A DNA stretch of 64,000 bases from Chryseobacterium takakiae (GCF_900129385.1 NZ_FQVO01000004.1:124001-188000), one strand, 5' to 3'. Positions 1 through 8,456 are shown, numbered from the stretch's first letter. Numbers and translations: made by a program. The notes: a model not told the origin generated them from the sequence alone.

Positions 1-703
1 AGCAGGAGCCTTTACCGGAGCAGTAAAAGATTCAAAAGGAATTTTTGAAGAGGCCGATAAAGGGACCGTTTTCCTGGATGAGATTGGTGAAATGCCTCTG
101 GATCTTCAGGCTAAATTATTACGTGTTCTGGAATCCGGAGAGTTTTTAAAAGTAGGAGACAGCAAAACCACGAAAATCAACGTAAGGATTATCGCAGCAA
201 CCAACCGTGATCTCGAAAAGGAAATTGAAAACGGAAACTTCAGAGAAGATCTTTTTTACCGGATCAATATTTTTACCGTGCATCTTCCGCCGCTTCGGGA
301 AAGAGTGAATGATATCGAAGATCTTACGTACAGCTTTTTGAAGAACTTTTCTTTAAAAACCGGCAAAAAAATATCCGGCTTTTCAAAAGAGTACGGAGAA
401 GCTCTGAAAAAACATCCCTGGAAAGGAAACATCCGTGAACTCCGCAATGTCATAGAAAGAAGCACTATTCTTACCGATGGAGATGAACTTCAGGCAGAAT
501 CGCTCCCTCAGGATTTTCAATATGACCAGGAAATCAATGTAAAAGGTAAAATACTTTCGGCTTTTGAGCTGGCAGGTGCAGAAAAAATTCATATCCAAAA
601 AGTGCTGAACTATGCGAATGGAAACAAAACCAAAACGGCAGAACTTTTAGGCATCGCGCTTACCACATTATACAGGAAAATAGAAGAATATCAGATTAAG
701 TAG
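1..703 (+). CDS. Sigma-54-dependent response regulator (NtrC family), 3' part
   Basis: This is the C-terminal part of an enhancer-binding activator of sigma-54 RNA polymerase; its start lies left of the window. The frame is open from base 2. It shows the GAFTGA loop that contacts sigma-54, a Walker B segment ([10 protein letters not shown]), the R-finger region ([19 protein letters not shown]) and a C-terminal Fis-type helix-turn-helix ([19 protein letters not shown]). The receiver domain would be upstream and is not visible. The gene precedes the kdp genes on the same strand and is followed by a terminator hairpin. With the split KdpD and the histidine kinase downstream it probably forms the potassium-responsive regulatory pair in place of classical KdpE. 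The family is certain; the link to kdp is inferred from context. Confidence 0.93.
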   Translation, partial: AGAFTGAVKDSKGIFEEADKGTVFLDEIGEMPLDLQAKLLRVLESGEFLKVGDSKTTKINVRIIAATNRDLEKEIENGNFREDLFYRINIFTVHLPPLRERVNDIEDLTYSFLKNFSLKTGKKISGFSKEYGEALKKHPWKGNIRELRNVIERSTILTDGDELQAESLPQDFQYDQEINVKGKILSAFELAGAEKIHIQKVLNYANGNKTKTAELLGIALTTLYRKIEEYQIK

Positions 704-706
704 GGG

Positions 707-900
707 GAAGAAGTAAGAGGTAAGAGGTGAGAGGTAAGAGGTGAGAGGTGAGAGGTGAGAAGTGAGAAGTGAGGGATGAAATGGAAGACGCAATAAATAT
801 TGTAGCGAATTTCACCGTATCACCTCTTACTTTTCACTTTTCACTTCTCACCTCTCACTTCTCACCTCTCACTTCTCACTTTAATTACCACTTCTCACCC
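707..900. repeat. Heptamer inverted-repeat element, copy 1
   Basis: The left arm (707-775) is a run of degenerate heptamers (AGAGGTG, AGAAGTG, AGAAGTA). The right arm (821-899) is the complementary run (CACCTCT, CACTTCT). They flank a 45-base spacer, so the whole could fold into a long imperfect hairpin. It starts four bases after the regulator stop codon. Similar elements fill almost every other gap in this locus. Confidence 0.85.
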
Positions 901-927
901 AAATAAAACCGTTTCATAATAACAGCA

Positions 928-960
928 TTAACCCTTTCAAAATGAAAGGGTTTTCTGTTG
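928..960 (+). terminator. Rho-independent terminator after the regulator gene
   Basis: The hairpin AACCCTTTC-AAAAT-GAAAGGGTT is followed by TTTTCTGTTGTTT. It lies downstream of the regulator and its repeat, and separates that gene from the kdp transcription unit. Confidence 0.7.
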
Positions 961-1023
961 TTTAGAATCTACATTAAATTTTAATATACTAAAAATCAAT
1001 ATTTTACATATTAAAATCTCAAC

Positions 1024-1038
1024 TGGACCGGCATTTGA
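1024..1038 (+). promoter_or_regulatory. Candidate sigma-54 promoter for kdp
   Basis: TGGACCG-N4-TTGA resembles the sigma-54 consensus TGGCACG-N4-TTGC, with the required ten bases between GG and the -12 dinucleotide. The -12 dinucleotide is GA rather than GC, so the match is imperfect. It lies 33 bases before the first small ORF and downstream of a sigma-54 activator gene, which makes it plausible. Confidence 0.35.
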
Positions 1039-1070
1039 AAATACTATGGCATAACAATAATTGTTTCGTT

Positions 1071-1184
1071 ATGCAAAAATGGAAAATCAGAGTGTACAGG
1101 AAACTTCAATCCTGGCATTTATTAGCAATCTTCTACGGCCTTTTGGTCTGTTTCGCAATTACATACAGAATTTTTAATCAATAA
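1071..1184 (+). CDS. Small membrane peptide upstream of kdpF (37 aa)
   Basis: This ATG-started ORF encodes a basic N-terminus (MQKWKIRVYRK) followed by one hydrophobic segment (HLLAIFYGLLVCFAITY). That is the layout of a single-pass membrane microprotein. It lies four bases before the next small ORF and shares its strand with kdp. I do not recognise a family. Its composition and tight spacing with the next two ORFs suggest that it is translated and accompanies the Kdp transporter, but this is inference. Confidence 0.45.
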   Translation: MQKWKIRVYRKLQSWHLLAIFYGLLVCFAITYRIFNQ

Positions 1185-1188
1185 CAAC

Positions 1189-1269
1189 ATGACACTTGTA
1201 TTAACCATCGCGGGTATTGTACTTTTTGTACTCTTTTTTCTAACCGTAAAATATTTTGAAAAAATATGA
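1189..1269 (+). CDS. Small membrane peptide overlapping kdpF (26 aa)
   Basis: The ORF encodes a short hydrophobic peptide (LVLTIAGIVLFVLFFLTV) with a charged end (KYFEKI). Its stop codon overlaps the kdpF start in an ATGA arrangement, a classic sign of translational coupling. It could be a second KdpF-like stabilising peptide. No family can be assigned at this length. Confidence 0.5.
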   Translation: MTLVLTIAGIVLFVLFFLTVKYFEKI

Positions 1270-1343
1270 CTGCATTATTTATCATCGCCATCGCCGTATT
1301 TGTCTACATATGCTACGTCCTGGTGAAACCGGAAAAATTTTAA
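1266..1343 (+). CDS. kdpF: K+-transporting ATPase KdpF subunit
   Basis: This 25-residue ORF encodes a single transmembrane helix ending in YVLVKPEKF. KdpF is a roughly 29-residue lipid-like peptide that stabilises the KdpFABC complex in the inner membrane. The size, the position just before kdpA and the polar K-P-E-x-F tail fit. It overlaps the preceding small ORF by four bases. The 103-base gap to kdpA contains a partial heptamer arm (about 1349-1375). Confidence 0.75.
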   Translation: MTALFIIAIAVFVYICYVLVKPEKF

Positions 1344-1446
1344 AACCGGTAAAAAGTGAAAGGTGAAAAGTGAGACGTCCTCTGATGCTTTTATTACAGC
1401 TAATCACAACTTACCTATTATTTACAACATCTAACTATCTAAAAAA

Positions 1447-3144
1447 ATGAATACAGAAATTACAGGAATTGTTCTTATGTATACGCTCGTGGTTTTGCTT
1501 GCAATTCCGCTGGGAAGATATATGGGAAAGATCTTTACTAAAGAAAAAACCTGGCTGGATGGAATTTTTAATCCCATCGACAAATTATTTTATAAAATTT
1601 CCGGGATAAATCCTGAAAAGGAAATGAACTGGAAACAGCATCTTACCGCTTTGCTTACCATTAACGCGGTTTGGTTTCTCATTTCCATGTTTGTGCTCAC
1701 CAATATGGAGTGGTTACCGCTCAATCCGGACTATAACCCTTCCATGAGTGGGGATTTGGCATTCAATACAGCAGTGAGCTTCGTTACCAATACCAACCTT
1801 CAGCATTACTCGGGGGAATCCGGATTATCTTATTTGGGACAATTAACCTTAATGCTTTGGCAGTTTATCTCTGCAGCCTGCGGTATTGCAATTGCCGCTG
1901 TGGTTTTCCTTGCGATGAAAGAGAGAACGACTGATAAATTGGGGAATTTTTATTTTCTATTTATCAGGACCTGCACCAGAGTTTTGTTTCCTATTGCTGT
2001 AGTGGTAGCTTCTCTGTTGGTTTTCAGCGGAACTCCGATGACTTTTGAAGGAAAAGACACCATCACAACCTTACAGGGAGATCAGGTGGAAGTCAGCCGC
2101 GGTCCGGTTGCCGGATTTGTGGCTATTAAACAGCTGGGAACCAATGGAGGCGGATTTTTCGGTCCAAACTCTGCACATCCACTGGAAAACCCAAGTTATT
2201 TCACCAATATCGTAGAAACTGTTTCTATTATGCTGATTCCTATTGCCATGGTATTTGCAATGGGGTATGTTTTAAGAAGAAAAAAACTGGCATGGACAAT
2301 TTTCGGGGTAATGACTGCAGGATTCCTGTTATTATTAACACCAACGGTTATTAATGAAATGAACGGAAACCCTGCGATCGAAAAAATGGGAATCGCTCAG
2401 AATTTGGGAAGTATGGAAGGAAAAGAAGTTCGTTTCGGACCGGCTGCTTCGGCCTACTGGGCCATCAACACCACTGTAACCAGTAATGGTTCTGTGAATG
2501 CAATGCACGATTCTCTGACTCCGCTTTCCGGAATGAATACCATGCTCGGAATGATGGTGAATGCTTTCTATGGCGGTGTTGGGGTAGGTTTCTTAAATTT
2601 TTATATTTTCATTATACTTGCTGTTTTCATCAGTGGATTGATGGTAGGAAGAACCCCTGAATTTTTAGGAAAGAAAATTGAAGCTAAAGAGATGAAAATT
2701 GCCATGATTATTGCGCTGCTCCACCCTTTCTTAATTCTTGTGGGTACTGCCATCTCCAGTTTTATGGTTGCGCACAATCCCGATGAGTACGGAAGCTGGC
2801 TAAATAATCCTGGGTTCCACGGTTTCAGTGAGATGCTGTATGAATTTACCTCATCCAGTGCCAATAACGGAAGCGGTTTTGAAGGATTGGCAGATAACAA
2901 CCCGTTCTGGAATATTGCCTGCGGAATCGTGATGTTGATGGCAAGATATTTACCAATTATCGGCCCGGTAGCTATTGCAGGAAGTCTTGCCGCTAAAAAA
3001 TACATTCCTGAAAGTGCAGGAACCTTAAAAACAGATACAGCGACATTCGGTTTAATGGTATTTGCGGTAATTGCTATCGTGGCAGCTTTATCATTCTTCC
3101 CTGCCCTGGCTTTAGGACCACTCGCAGAATATTTTAGTATGTGA
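1447..3144 (+). CDS. kdpA: Potassium-transporting ATPase subunit A
   Basis: KdpA is the potassium-binding, channel-like subunit of the KdpFABC P-type ATPase. At 565 residues it matches the family length (about 557 in E. coli). The selectivity-filter segments are visible: NTNLQHYSGESGLSYLGQ near residue 114, TNGGGFFGPNSAHP near 232 and SSSANNGSGFEGL near 470. Many hydrophobic helices lie between them. The gene appears intact and, unlike kdpB and kdpC, carries no heptamer element. The start is the ATG after an A-rich leader; no Shine-Dalgarno site is seen. Confidence 0.98.
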   Translation: MNTEITGIVLMYTLVVLLAIPLGRYMGKIFTKEKTWLDGIFNPIDKLFYKISGINPEKEMNWKQHLTALLTINAVWFLISMFVLTNMEWLPLNPDYNPSMSGDLAFNTAVSFVTNTNLQHYSGESGLSYLGQLTLMLWQFISAACGIAIAAVVFLAMKERTTDKLGNFYFLFIRTCTRVLFPIAVVVASLLVFSGTPMTFEGKDTITTLQGDQVEVSRGPVAGFVAIKQLGTNGGGFFGPNSAHPLENPSYFTNIVETVSIMLIPIAMVFAMGYVLRRKKLAWTIFGVMTAGFLLLLTPTVINEMNGNPAIEKMGIAQNLGSMEGKEVRFGPAASAYWAINTTVTSNGSVNAMHDSLTPLSGMNTMLGMMVNAFYGGVGVGFLNFYIFIILAVFISGLMVGRTPEFLGKKIEAKEMKIAMIIALLHPFLILVGTAISSFMVAHNPDEYGSWLNNPGFHGFSEMLYEFTSSSANNGSGFEGLADNNPFWNIACGIVMLMARYLPIIGPVAIAGSLAAKKYIPESAGTLKTDTATFGLMVFAVIAIVAALSFFPALALGPLAEYFSM

Positions 3145-3148
3145 TGGG

Positions 3149-3305
3149 GAAGTAAAAAGTAAAAAGTGAGAAGTGAGAAGTGAAATGTGAAAAGCTAGCT
3201 GTTAAAGGCATACAACCCATACAAAACATCCCAATCCTTCTTACATCTTACTTCTTACCTCTCACCTCTTACCTCTTACTAACATCTTACCTCTCACCTC
3301 TCACT
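3149..3305. repeat. Heptamer inverted-repeat element, copy 2 (kdpA side of S23 gene)
   Basis: The left arm is 3149-3193 (AGTAAAAAGTGAGAAGTGAG type) and the right arm is 3237-3305 (CTTACCTCTCACCTCTTACC type). The right arm runs into the end of the antisense S23 gene and supplies its last codons and stop. Confidence 0.8.
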
Positions 3306-3656
3306 AAGCAATTTTCTTTTCAAACCATAAGCAAGTTTACCAATGGTTTCAAGCTTGTGATTTAGCAAATTAAAATCTTCATCAGATAAAAATTCTAACT
3401 CTACTGAAATGATAAACAAGGTGTCAAGTTCTGCAATCGAACCAATAGCAATATCAAGAAATCTTACAAATTCTTTTTTGCTGGTTCTTGCAGCTCCTTC
3501 AGCAATATTCAGAGGAATTGATAACGCTGCTCTCCGCATCTGCGAAGTAATGCCGAAAAGTTCTTCTTTAGGAAAAGATTTAGTAATCAGGTATAAATCT
3601 TTTAGTAATAAAATGCTGTCGTTCCAGGCCTTTAAGTTTCTATGAGGTTTCATCAA
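3294..3656 (-). CDS. Four-helix-bundle protein (S23/23S rRNA intervening-sequence family)
   Basis: The 120-residue protein matches the S23-type four-helix-bundle family (TIGR02436): HRNLKAWNDSILLLKDLY at the start, FGITSQMRRAALSIPLNIAE and GAARTSKKEFVRFLDIA in the middle, then SIAELDTLFIISVELEFLS. Members were first found in intervening sequences of 23S rRNA genes and also occur as free genes; their biochemical role is unclear. Here the gene is antisense within the kdp cluster, separating kdpA from kdpB. Heptamer inverted repeats lie on both sides. Its last codons, Ser-Glu-Arg-stop (AGT GAG AGG TGA), are repeat sequence. It may be the coding part of the repeat element, which is an inference. 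Confidence 0.88.
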   Translation of the reverse strand: MMKPHRNLKAWNDSILLLKDLYLITKSFPKEELFGITSQMRRAALSIPLNIAEGAARTSKKEFVRFLDIAIGSIAELDTLFIISVELEFLSDEDFNLLNHKLETIGKLAYGLKRKLLSER

Positions 3657-3680
3657 AAATGTTTTTAAAAAAATAAATAT

Positions 3681-3871
3681 AAGTAAAAAGTTAAAAGTGA
3701 GAAGTAAGAAGTAAGAAGTAAGAAGTAAGAAGTAAAAAGTGAAAAGTGAAAAGTGAAAAGTAAGAAGAGCTGAGAGGTAAAAAGATAAGAACTATCCAAA
3801 TCATTTTCACATTATAACAATCACTTTCCATTTCTAACAATAACTTTTCACTTCTAACATATAATTTCTAA
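3681..3871. repeat. Heptamer inverted-repeat element, copy 3 (kdpB side of S23 gene)
   Basis: The left arm (3681-3790) is a long run of AGAAGTA/AAAAGTG heptamers. The right arm (3818-3871) has CACTTTCC/TTTCACTTCTAAC. The element ends just before the kdpB start codon, so the kdpB leader is made almost wholly of repeat. Confidence 0.8.
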
Positions 3872-3882
3872 CAAATAAAAAA

Positions 3883-5970
3883 ATGAAAGGAAATAACAAT
3901 TTGTTTCAGGCAGAATTAATCAACGAGGCATTGAAACAATCTTTTATAAAACTGCACCCTTCAAAAATGTTCCGCAATCCGGTGATGTTTATGGTGTACA
4001 TCGGAACTTTGGTTATGGCCGGAGTATGTATCTGGATTGCATTGGGTGAACAAAGCCAGGGAGGCCTGGTTTACAATATCATTGTAACACTGATCTTATT
4101 TATAACCCTTCTTTTTGCCAACTTTGCAGAGGCCATTGCTGAAGCAAGAGGTAAAGCTCAGGCGGATTCTTTAAGAAAAACAAGAGAAGAAACGCCCGCT
4201 AAAAAGGTGATAAGTGAGGTGTTAAATGTGAAAAATCTCTTCGCCCTGGAACCTTCTGACTTTTCACTTATAACTTCTAACCAATTAAAAAAAGGTGATG
4301 TTTTTGTTTGTGAAGCTGGAGATATCATTCCGTCTGATGGCGAAATCATTGAAGGTTTGGCAACAATTGACGAAAGCGCCATCACCGGAGAATCTGCTCC
4401 TGTAATCCGTGAATCTGGCGGAGATAAAAGCAGTGTAACCGGAGGAACAAAAGTGCTTTCAGACAAAATTAAGGTAAAGGTAACAACAGAACCGGGAGAA
4501 AGCTTCCTTGATAAAATGATTGCTTTGGTAGAAGGTGCTTCCAGACAGAAAACACCGAATGAAATTGCCTTAACCATTTTGTTGGCAGGATTCACATTGG
4601 TTTTCATTATTGTAACGGTTACTTTAAAACCATTCGGTGATTATGCCAATACGCCGATAACCATTGCAGCATTTATCTCCTTATTCGTTTGTTTGATCCC
4701 AACAACCATCGGAGGATTGTTATCAGCCATCGGTATTGCGGGGATGGACAGAGCTTTAAGAGCCAACGTGATCACCAAAAGTGGTAAAGCGGTAGAAACG
4801 GCAGGAGATATTGACGTTCTTTTGTTGGACAAAACAGGAACCATCACAATCGGAAACAGAAAAGCAACGAACTTCTATCCTGCTAATGGAGTTGATGAGA
4901 AAGTTTTAATAAAAGCAGCTGTATTAAGCTCTATGGCAGACGAGACTCCGGAAGGAAAATCCATCATAGAACTTAGTGAAAAGTTAGATACAAAAGGTAT
5001 TGTGAAGGAAGAACTGTCATTTCTAACTTCTCACTTCTCACCTGCATACATCAATTTCACAGCCGAAACAAGAAGCTCCGGTATTGATTATGAGAACACA
5101 CGAATCAGAAAAGGCGCAGCTGACGCAATTAAAAATATTGTTACAAATTCGGGCAATCTATTTCCGGCAGAGGTTGAGCAGAAAGTCAGAGAAATCTCGC
5201 AGAACGGAGGAACACCGCTCGTGGTTTCAGAGAATGAAAGAGCTCTTGGGGTTATAGAACTTCAGGATATCATCAAGCCGGGAATCAAAGAACGTTTTGA
5301 CCGTCTGAGAAAAATGGGTATTAAAACCGTCATGGTAACAGGAGACAATCCGCTGACTGCAAAATTTATTGCAGAAAAGGCCGGAGTCGATGATTTTATT
5401 GCAGAAGCAAAACCTGAAGATAAAATGAATTACATCAAAAAAGAACAGTCGGAAGGAAGACTGGTAGCCATGATGGGTGACGGAACCAACGATGCTCCAG
5501 CTTTAGCTCAGGCAGACGTAGGCGTAGCCATGAACAGTGGAACCCAAGCTGCAAAAGAAGCAGGTAATATGGTGGATCTTGATAACGACCCGACTAAACT
5601 AATTGAAGTCGTTGAAATCGGAAAACAGTTATTGATGACCCGTGGAACATTGACAACCTTTAGTATTGCGAATGACGTTGCCAAATATTTTGCGATCGTT
5701 CCGGCATTGTTTATTGCTTCAATTCCGGCTTTGCAAGGTCTTAATATTATGGGACTTCACTCTCCTGAATCAGCGATTCTTTCCGCAGTAATTTTCAACG
5801 CGATTGTAATCCCAATGCTGATTCCGTTAGCTTTGAAAGGTGTTGCTTACAAACCGATCGGAGCAAGCGCATTATTGAGAAGAAATCTTTTGATTTACGG
5901 TTTGGGGGGTGTTTTAATCCCATTCATCGGAATTAAATTAATCGATTTAATCGTTGCCGTTTTTATTTAA
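3883..5970 (+). CDS. kdpB: Potassium-transporting ATPase subunit B
   Basis: KdpB is the catalytic P-type ATPase subunit that powers K+ import. The 695 residues include TGES (about 168-171), the phosphorylation motif DKTGT (Asp about 316), the nucleotide-binding region (RKGAADAI) and the hinge motif [14 protein letters not shown] (about 532). Compared with E. coli KdpB (about 682 residues), extra residues lie at about 108-133 and 364-387, both in variable loops. Both extra stretches are encoded by heptamer inverted repeats that keep the frame, so the enzyme is probably still functional. The gene is followed by tandem repeats before kdpC. Confidence 0.97.
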   Translation: MKGNNNLFQAELINEALKQSFIKLHPSKMFRNPVMFMVYIGTLVMAGVCIWIALGEQSQGGLVYNIIVTLILFITLLFANFAEAIAEARGKAQADSLRKTREETPAKKVISEVLNVKNLFALEPSDFSLITSNQLKKGDVFVCEAGDIIPSDGEIIEGLATIDESAITGESAPVIRESGGDKSSVTGGTKVLSDKIKVKVTTEPGESFLDKMIALVEGASRQKTPNEIALTILLAGFTLVFIIVTVTLKPFGDYANTPITIAAFISLFVCLIPTTIGGLLSAIGIAGMDRALRANVITKSGKAVETAGDIDVLLLDKTGTITIGNRKATNFYPANGVDEKVLIKAAVLSSMADETPEGKSIIELSEKLDTKGIVKEELSFLTSHFSPAYINFTAETRSSGIDYENTRIRKGAADAIKNIVTNSGNLFPAEVEQKVREISQNGGTPLVVSENERALGVIELQDIIKPGIKERFDRLRKMGIKTVMVTGDNPLTAKFIAEKAGVDDFIAEAKPEDKMNYIKKEQSEGRLVAMMGDGTNDAPALAQADVGVAMNSGTQAAKEAGNMVDLDNDPTKLIEVVEIGKQLLMTRGTLTTFSIANDVAKYFAIVPALFIASIPALQGLNIMGLHSPESAILSAVIFNAIVIPMLIPLALKGVAYKPIGASALLRRNLLIYGLGGVLIPFIGIKLIDLIVAVFI
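4205..4281 (+). repeat. Heptamer palindrome embedded in frame in kdpB (site 1)
   Basis: The left arm GTGATAAGTGAGGTGTTAAA and the right arm GACTTTTCACTTATAACTTC are complementary in the same way as the intergenic elements. The segment encodes about 25 residues between the conserved PAKK and NQLKKGDV blocks, roughly nine more than E. coli KdpB has there. Confidence 0.7.
4972..5042 (+). repeat. Heptamer palindrome embedded in frame in kdpB (site 2)
   Basis: The left arm (CTTAGTGAAAAGTTAGA) and right arm (TTTCTAACTTCTCACTTCTC) flank a short spacer in the nucleotide-binding domain. It encodes the peptide [10 protein letters not shown], the same kind of peptide the intergenic repeat arms would encode. 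The reading frame is kept. Confidence 0.7.
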
Positions 5971-6596
5971 AAAGTGAGAAGTGAGAAGTGAAAAGTAAGA
6001 AGTGAGAAGTGAGAAGTAGAAAGTCAAATTTGTTTACAGCACTTCAATATTTTACTTCTTACCGCTAACTTCTTACTCTTAATCGTGTCCATTTTATTTT
6101 ATAACATTATTGTGAAAGTGAGAAGTGAAAAGTAAGAAGTGAGAAGTGAGAAGTAGAAAGTCAATTTGTTCACAGCACTTCAACATTTTACTTCTTACCG
6201 CTAACTTCTTACTCTTAATCGTGTCCATTTTATTTTATAACATTATTGTGAAAGTGAGAAGTGAAAAGTAAAAAGTGAAAAGTCAAATTTATTTACAGCA
6301 CTTCAACATTTTACTTCTTACCGCTAACTTCCTACTCTTAATCATGTCCATTTTATTTTATAACATTATTGTGAAAGTGAGAAGTGAAAAGTAAAAAGTG
6401 AAAAGTCAAATTTGTTTACAGCACTTCAACATTTTACTTCTTACCGCTAACTTCTTACTCTTAATCATGTCCATTTTATTTTATAACATTATTGTGAAAG
6501 TGAGAAGTGAAAAGTAAAAAGTGAAAAGTCAAATTTGTTTACAGTGCTTCAACATTTTACTTTTTACCTCTAACTTCTTACCTCTCACTATTAAAA
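5971..6596 (+). repeat. Five tandem 123-136 bp units between kdpB and kdpC
   Basis: The units begin near 5971, 6115, 6251, 6374 and 6497. Each carries a purine-rich heptamer arm, a shared spacer (TTTACAGCACTTCAA), a pyrimidine-rich arm and, in the first four, the block TCCATTTTATTTTATAAC. Units 3 and 4 are nearly identical and both 123 bp long. The fifth diverges at its end and leads into kdpC. Recent tandem amplification of a hairpin element is the simplest reading. No gene lies here. Confidence 0.9.
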
Positions 6597-6612
6597 CCAA
6601 ACATTCAAAACT

Positions 6613-7227
6613 ATGAAACAGAATATTTTACCAGCCATCAGATTAACACTGTTCTGTGCTGTGTTTTTTTCAGGAATTTATACTTTTATAATCTACGGAA
6701 TAGCTCAGGCTGCTCCCAATAACGGAAAGGGAGAAATTATTTTAAGTGAAAAGTCAAATGTTAAAAGTAAGCAGTCCGGAAAAGCTTCTAACATTTCACC
6801 AAAAACTTCTTACTATTACGCCAATGTCGGACAGAAATTTGATAAGGATGAATATTTCTGGTCCAGGCCTTCCGCTGTAGATTATAATGCTGCGGGAGCG
6901 GGAGGAAGTAATAAAGGGCCTTCGAATCCTGATTACCTGAAAGAGGTGGAAGGAAGAATCGAAAACTTTTTGAAACACAACCCAACAGTTAAGCGTTCTG
7001 AAATCCCTTCGGATATCGTTACCGCCAGCGGTGCAGGCCTTGACCCGAATATCTCTGTTCAGGCGGCTAAAGTTCAGGCTCAAAGAATTGCCGACATCAG
7101 GAAAATCAATATCAACACTGTAAACAAACTTATAGAAAAAAATACCGAATCACCTTTCCTTGGCATGTTCGGAACTGAAAAAATCAATGTTTTAAAACTC
7201 AATATCGCATTAGACGGTTTAAGGTAA
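6613..7227 (+). CDS. kdpC: Potassium-transporting ATPase subunit C
   Basis: KdpC is a single-pass membrane subunit of KdpFABC that raises the ATP affinity of KdpB. The N-terminal helix (LTLFCAVFFSGIYTFIIYGI) and the family blocks FWSRPSAVDYNAAGAGGSN, PSDIVTASGAGLDPNISVQA and LNIALDGL are present. Its 204 residues exceed the usual 190 or so. The excess is at about residues 45-67 (LSEKSNVKSKQSGKASNISP region), where a heptamer hairpin lies in frame before the YANVGQKF block. The fold should tolerate it because the site is a surface-loop position. Confidence 0.96.
   Translation: MKQNILPAIRLTLFCAVFFSGIYTFIIYGIAQAAPNNGKGEIILSEKSNVKSKQSGKASNISPKTSYYYANVGQKFDKDEYFWSRPSAVDYNAAGAGGSNKGPSNPDYLKEVEGRIENFLKHNPTVKRSEIPSDIVTASGAGLDPNISVQAAKVQAQRIADIRKININTVNKLIEKNTESPFLGMFGTEKINVLKLNIALDGLR
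6744..6813 (+). repeat. Heptamer palindrome embedded in frame in kdpC
   Basis: The left arm AAGTGAAAAGTCAAATGTTA and the right arm, which begins CTTCTAACATTTCACC and ends CTTCTTAC, flank the 13-base loop CAGTCCGGAAAAG. Both arms are of the same type as the intergenic elements. Together they encode about 23 residues with no counterpart in E. coli KdpC. Confidence 0.72.
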
Positions 7228-7235
7228 TAAATGAA

Positions 7236-7353
7236 AATAGTGAAAAGTAAGAAGTGAAAAGTAAGAAGTGAGAAGTGAGAAGTGAGAAGTATTTGAAAAC
7301 TTTTTCATTGATTACTTTTCTTTTATATCTTTTTACATTTTACTTCTAACCTC
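7236..7353. repeat. Heptamer inverted-repeat element between kdpC and the porin gene
   Basis: A left arm of AGAAGTG/AAAAGTA heptamers (7236-7290) and a weaker right arm (TTACTTTTC, TTACATTTTACTTCTAACC, up to 7353) occupy the whole gap. Confidence 0.75.
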
Positions 7354-7371
7354 TTTTAATAAAATTTAAAA

Positions 7372-8454
7372 ATGAAGAAATTATCATTACTTGCATTTGT
7401 AATGCTTGGAGCAGTTTCTGCACTGCACGCTCAGGAAGAAACTAAAAGCCCTCTAAAAATCTCCGGTTATGCAGAAGTGTATTACCAGTATGATTTCAAT
7501 AACCCTGAAAACAACACAAGACCCGGATTTGTGTACAGCCACAACAGAAACAATGAGGTTAACCTTAATTTGGGATTTGTAAAGGCCAACTATGAAGCCG
7601 AAAGGTTCAGAGCGAATGTAGCTTTAGGCGTCGGAACTTATATGAATGCCAATTATGCAGCAGAACCGGATGTCTTAAAAAATATCTATGAGGCCAATGT
7701 TGGAGTAAAAATATCAAAAAACAAGAACCTTTGGATTGATGCAGGTGTAATGCCATCACACATCGGATTTGAAAGTGCTGTCAGCAAAGACTGCTTTACA
7801 TTGACAAGAAGTATGCTTGCAGACAACTCCCCGTATTTTGAAAGCGGAGCAAAAATCTCTTACACCAGTGACAGCGGAAAATGGTTTGTAAGCGGTCTTG
7901 TTCTGAACGGATGGCAGAGAATTCAACGTGTGGACGGAAATTCCACGGTTGCTTTCGGACATCAGTTAACTTTTAAACCTAATGAAAAGATTACGTTAAA
8001 CAGCAGCTCTTTCATCGGAAACGATAAACCGGACAGCATCAGACAAATGAGATATTTCCACAACCTGTACGGAAGTTTCCAGATCAATCAGAAATTTGCA
8101 CTTATCGCAGGTTTTGATATCGGTGCAGAGCAGAAAGCTAAAGGAAGCGAGCAGTATAATGTATGGTATTCTCCTGTAGTGATCGCCAAATACTCTCCAA
8201 CCGAAAAATTAAGTTTTTCAGCAAGAGGCGAATATTACAGTGACGAAAAAGGTGTGATCATTGCAACGGGAACTGAAAACGGATTAAAAACATTCGGATA
8301 TTCTTTCAATGCAGATTACTGGATTCTCCCTAATCTTGTCTGGAGAACAGAAGTTAAGAATTTAAGCAGTAAAGATGATATCTTTTTGAACCGGGACAAT
8401 AATTTAAAATCCAACAGCCTTACGGCAATTACGTCACTGGCGGTAAGCTTTTAG
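7372..8454 (+). CDS. Outer-membrane beta-barrel porin-like protein (BBP2/OmpL-like)
   Basis: A cleavable signal peptide (MKKLSLLAFVMLGAVSALHAQ) precedes about 340 residues of alternating beta-strand sequence ending in a typical barrel C-terminus (LTAITSLAVSF, terminal Phe). Segments such as SGYAEVYYQYDFNNP and GVMPSHIGFESAVS fit the putative beta-barrel porin-2 family of Bacteroidota. It follows kdpC directly and precedes the KdpD-like gene, so it may let K+ cross the outer membrane during limitation. The barrel assignment is firm; the K+ role is inferred from position. Confidence 0.85.
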   Translation: MKKLSLLAFVMLGAVSALHAQEETKSPLKISGYAEVYYQYDFNNPENNTRPGFVYSHNRNNEVNLNLGFVKANYEAERFRANVALGVGTYMNANYAAEPDVLKNIYEANVGVKISKNKNLWIDAGVMPSHIGFESAVSKDCFTLTRSMLADNSPYFESGAKISYTSDSGKWFVSGLVLNGWQRIQRVDGNSTVAFGHQLTFKPNEKITLNSSSFIGNDKPDSIRQMRYFHNLYGSFQINQKFALIAGFDIGAEQKAKGSEQYNVWYSPVVIAKYSPTEKLSFSARGEYYSDEKGVIIATGTENGLKTFGYSFNADYWILPNLVWRTEVKNLSSKDDIFLNRDNNLKSNSLTAITSLAVSF

Positions 8455-8456
8455 GT

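Noticed and set aside
2601..3005. A 134-codon antisense ORF within kdpA
   Set aside because: It is a complementary-strand shadow of a conserved membrane protein gene, with no own context.
3180..3365. A 61-codon + strand ORF encoding LTSYFLPLTSYLLLTSYL
   Set aside because: It is a translation of heptamer repeat arms and overlaps the antisense S23 gene; it is not a plausible gene.
5971..6596. CRISPR-like array of regularly spaced repeats
   Set aside because: The units are 123-136 bp and repeat as a whole, with no unique spacers and no cas genes.
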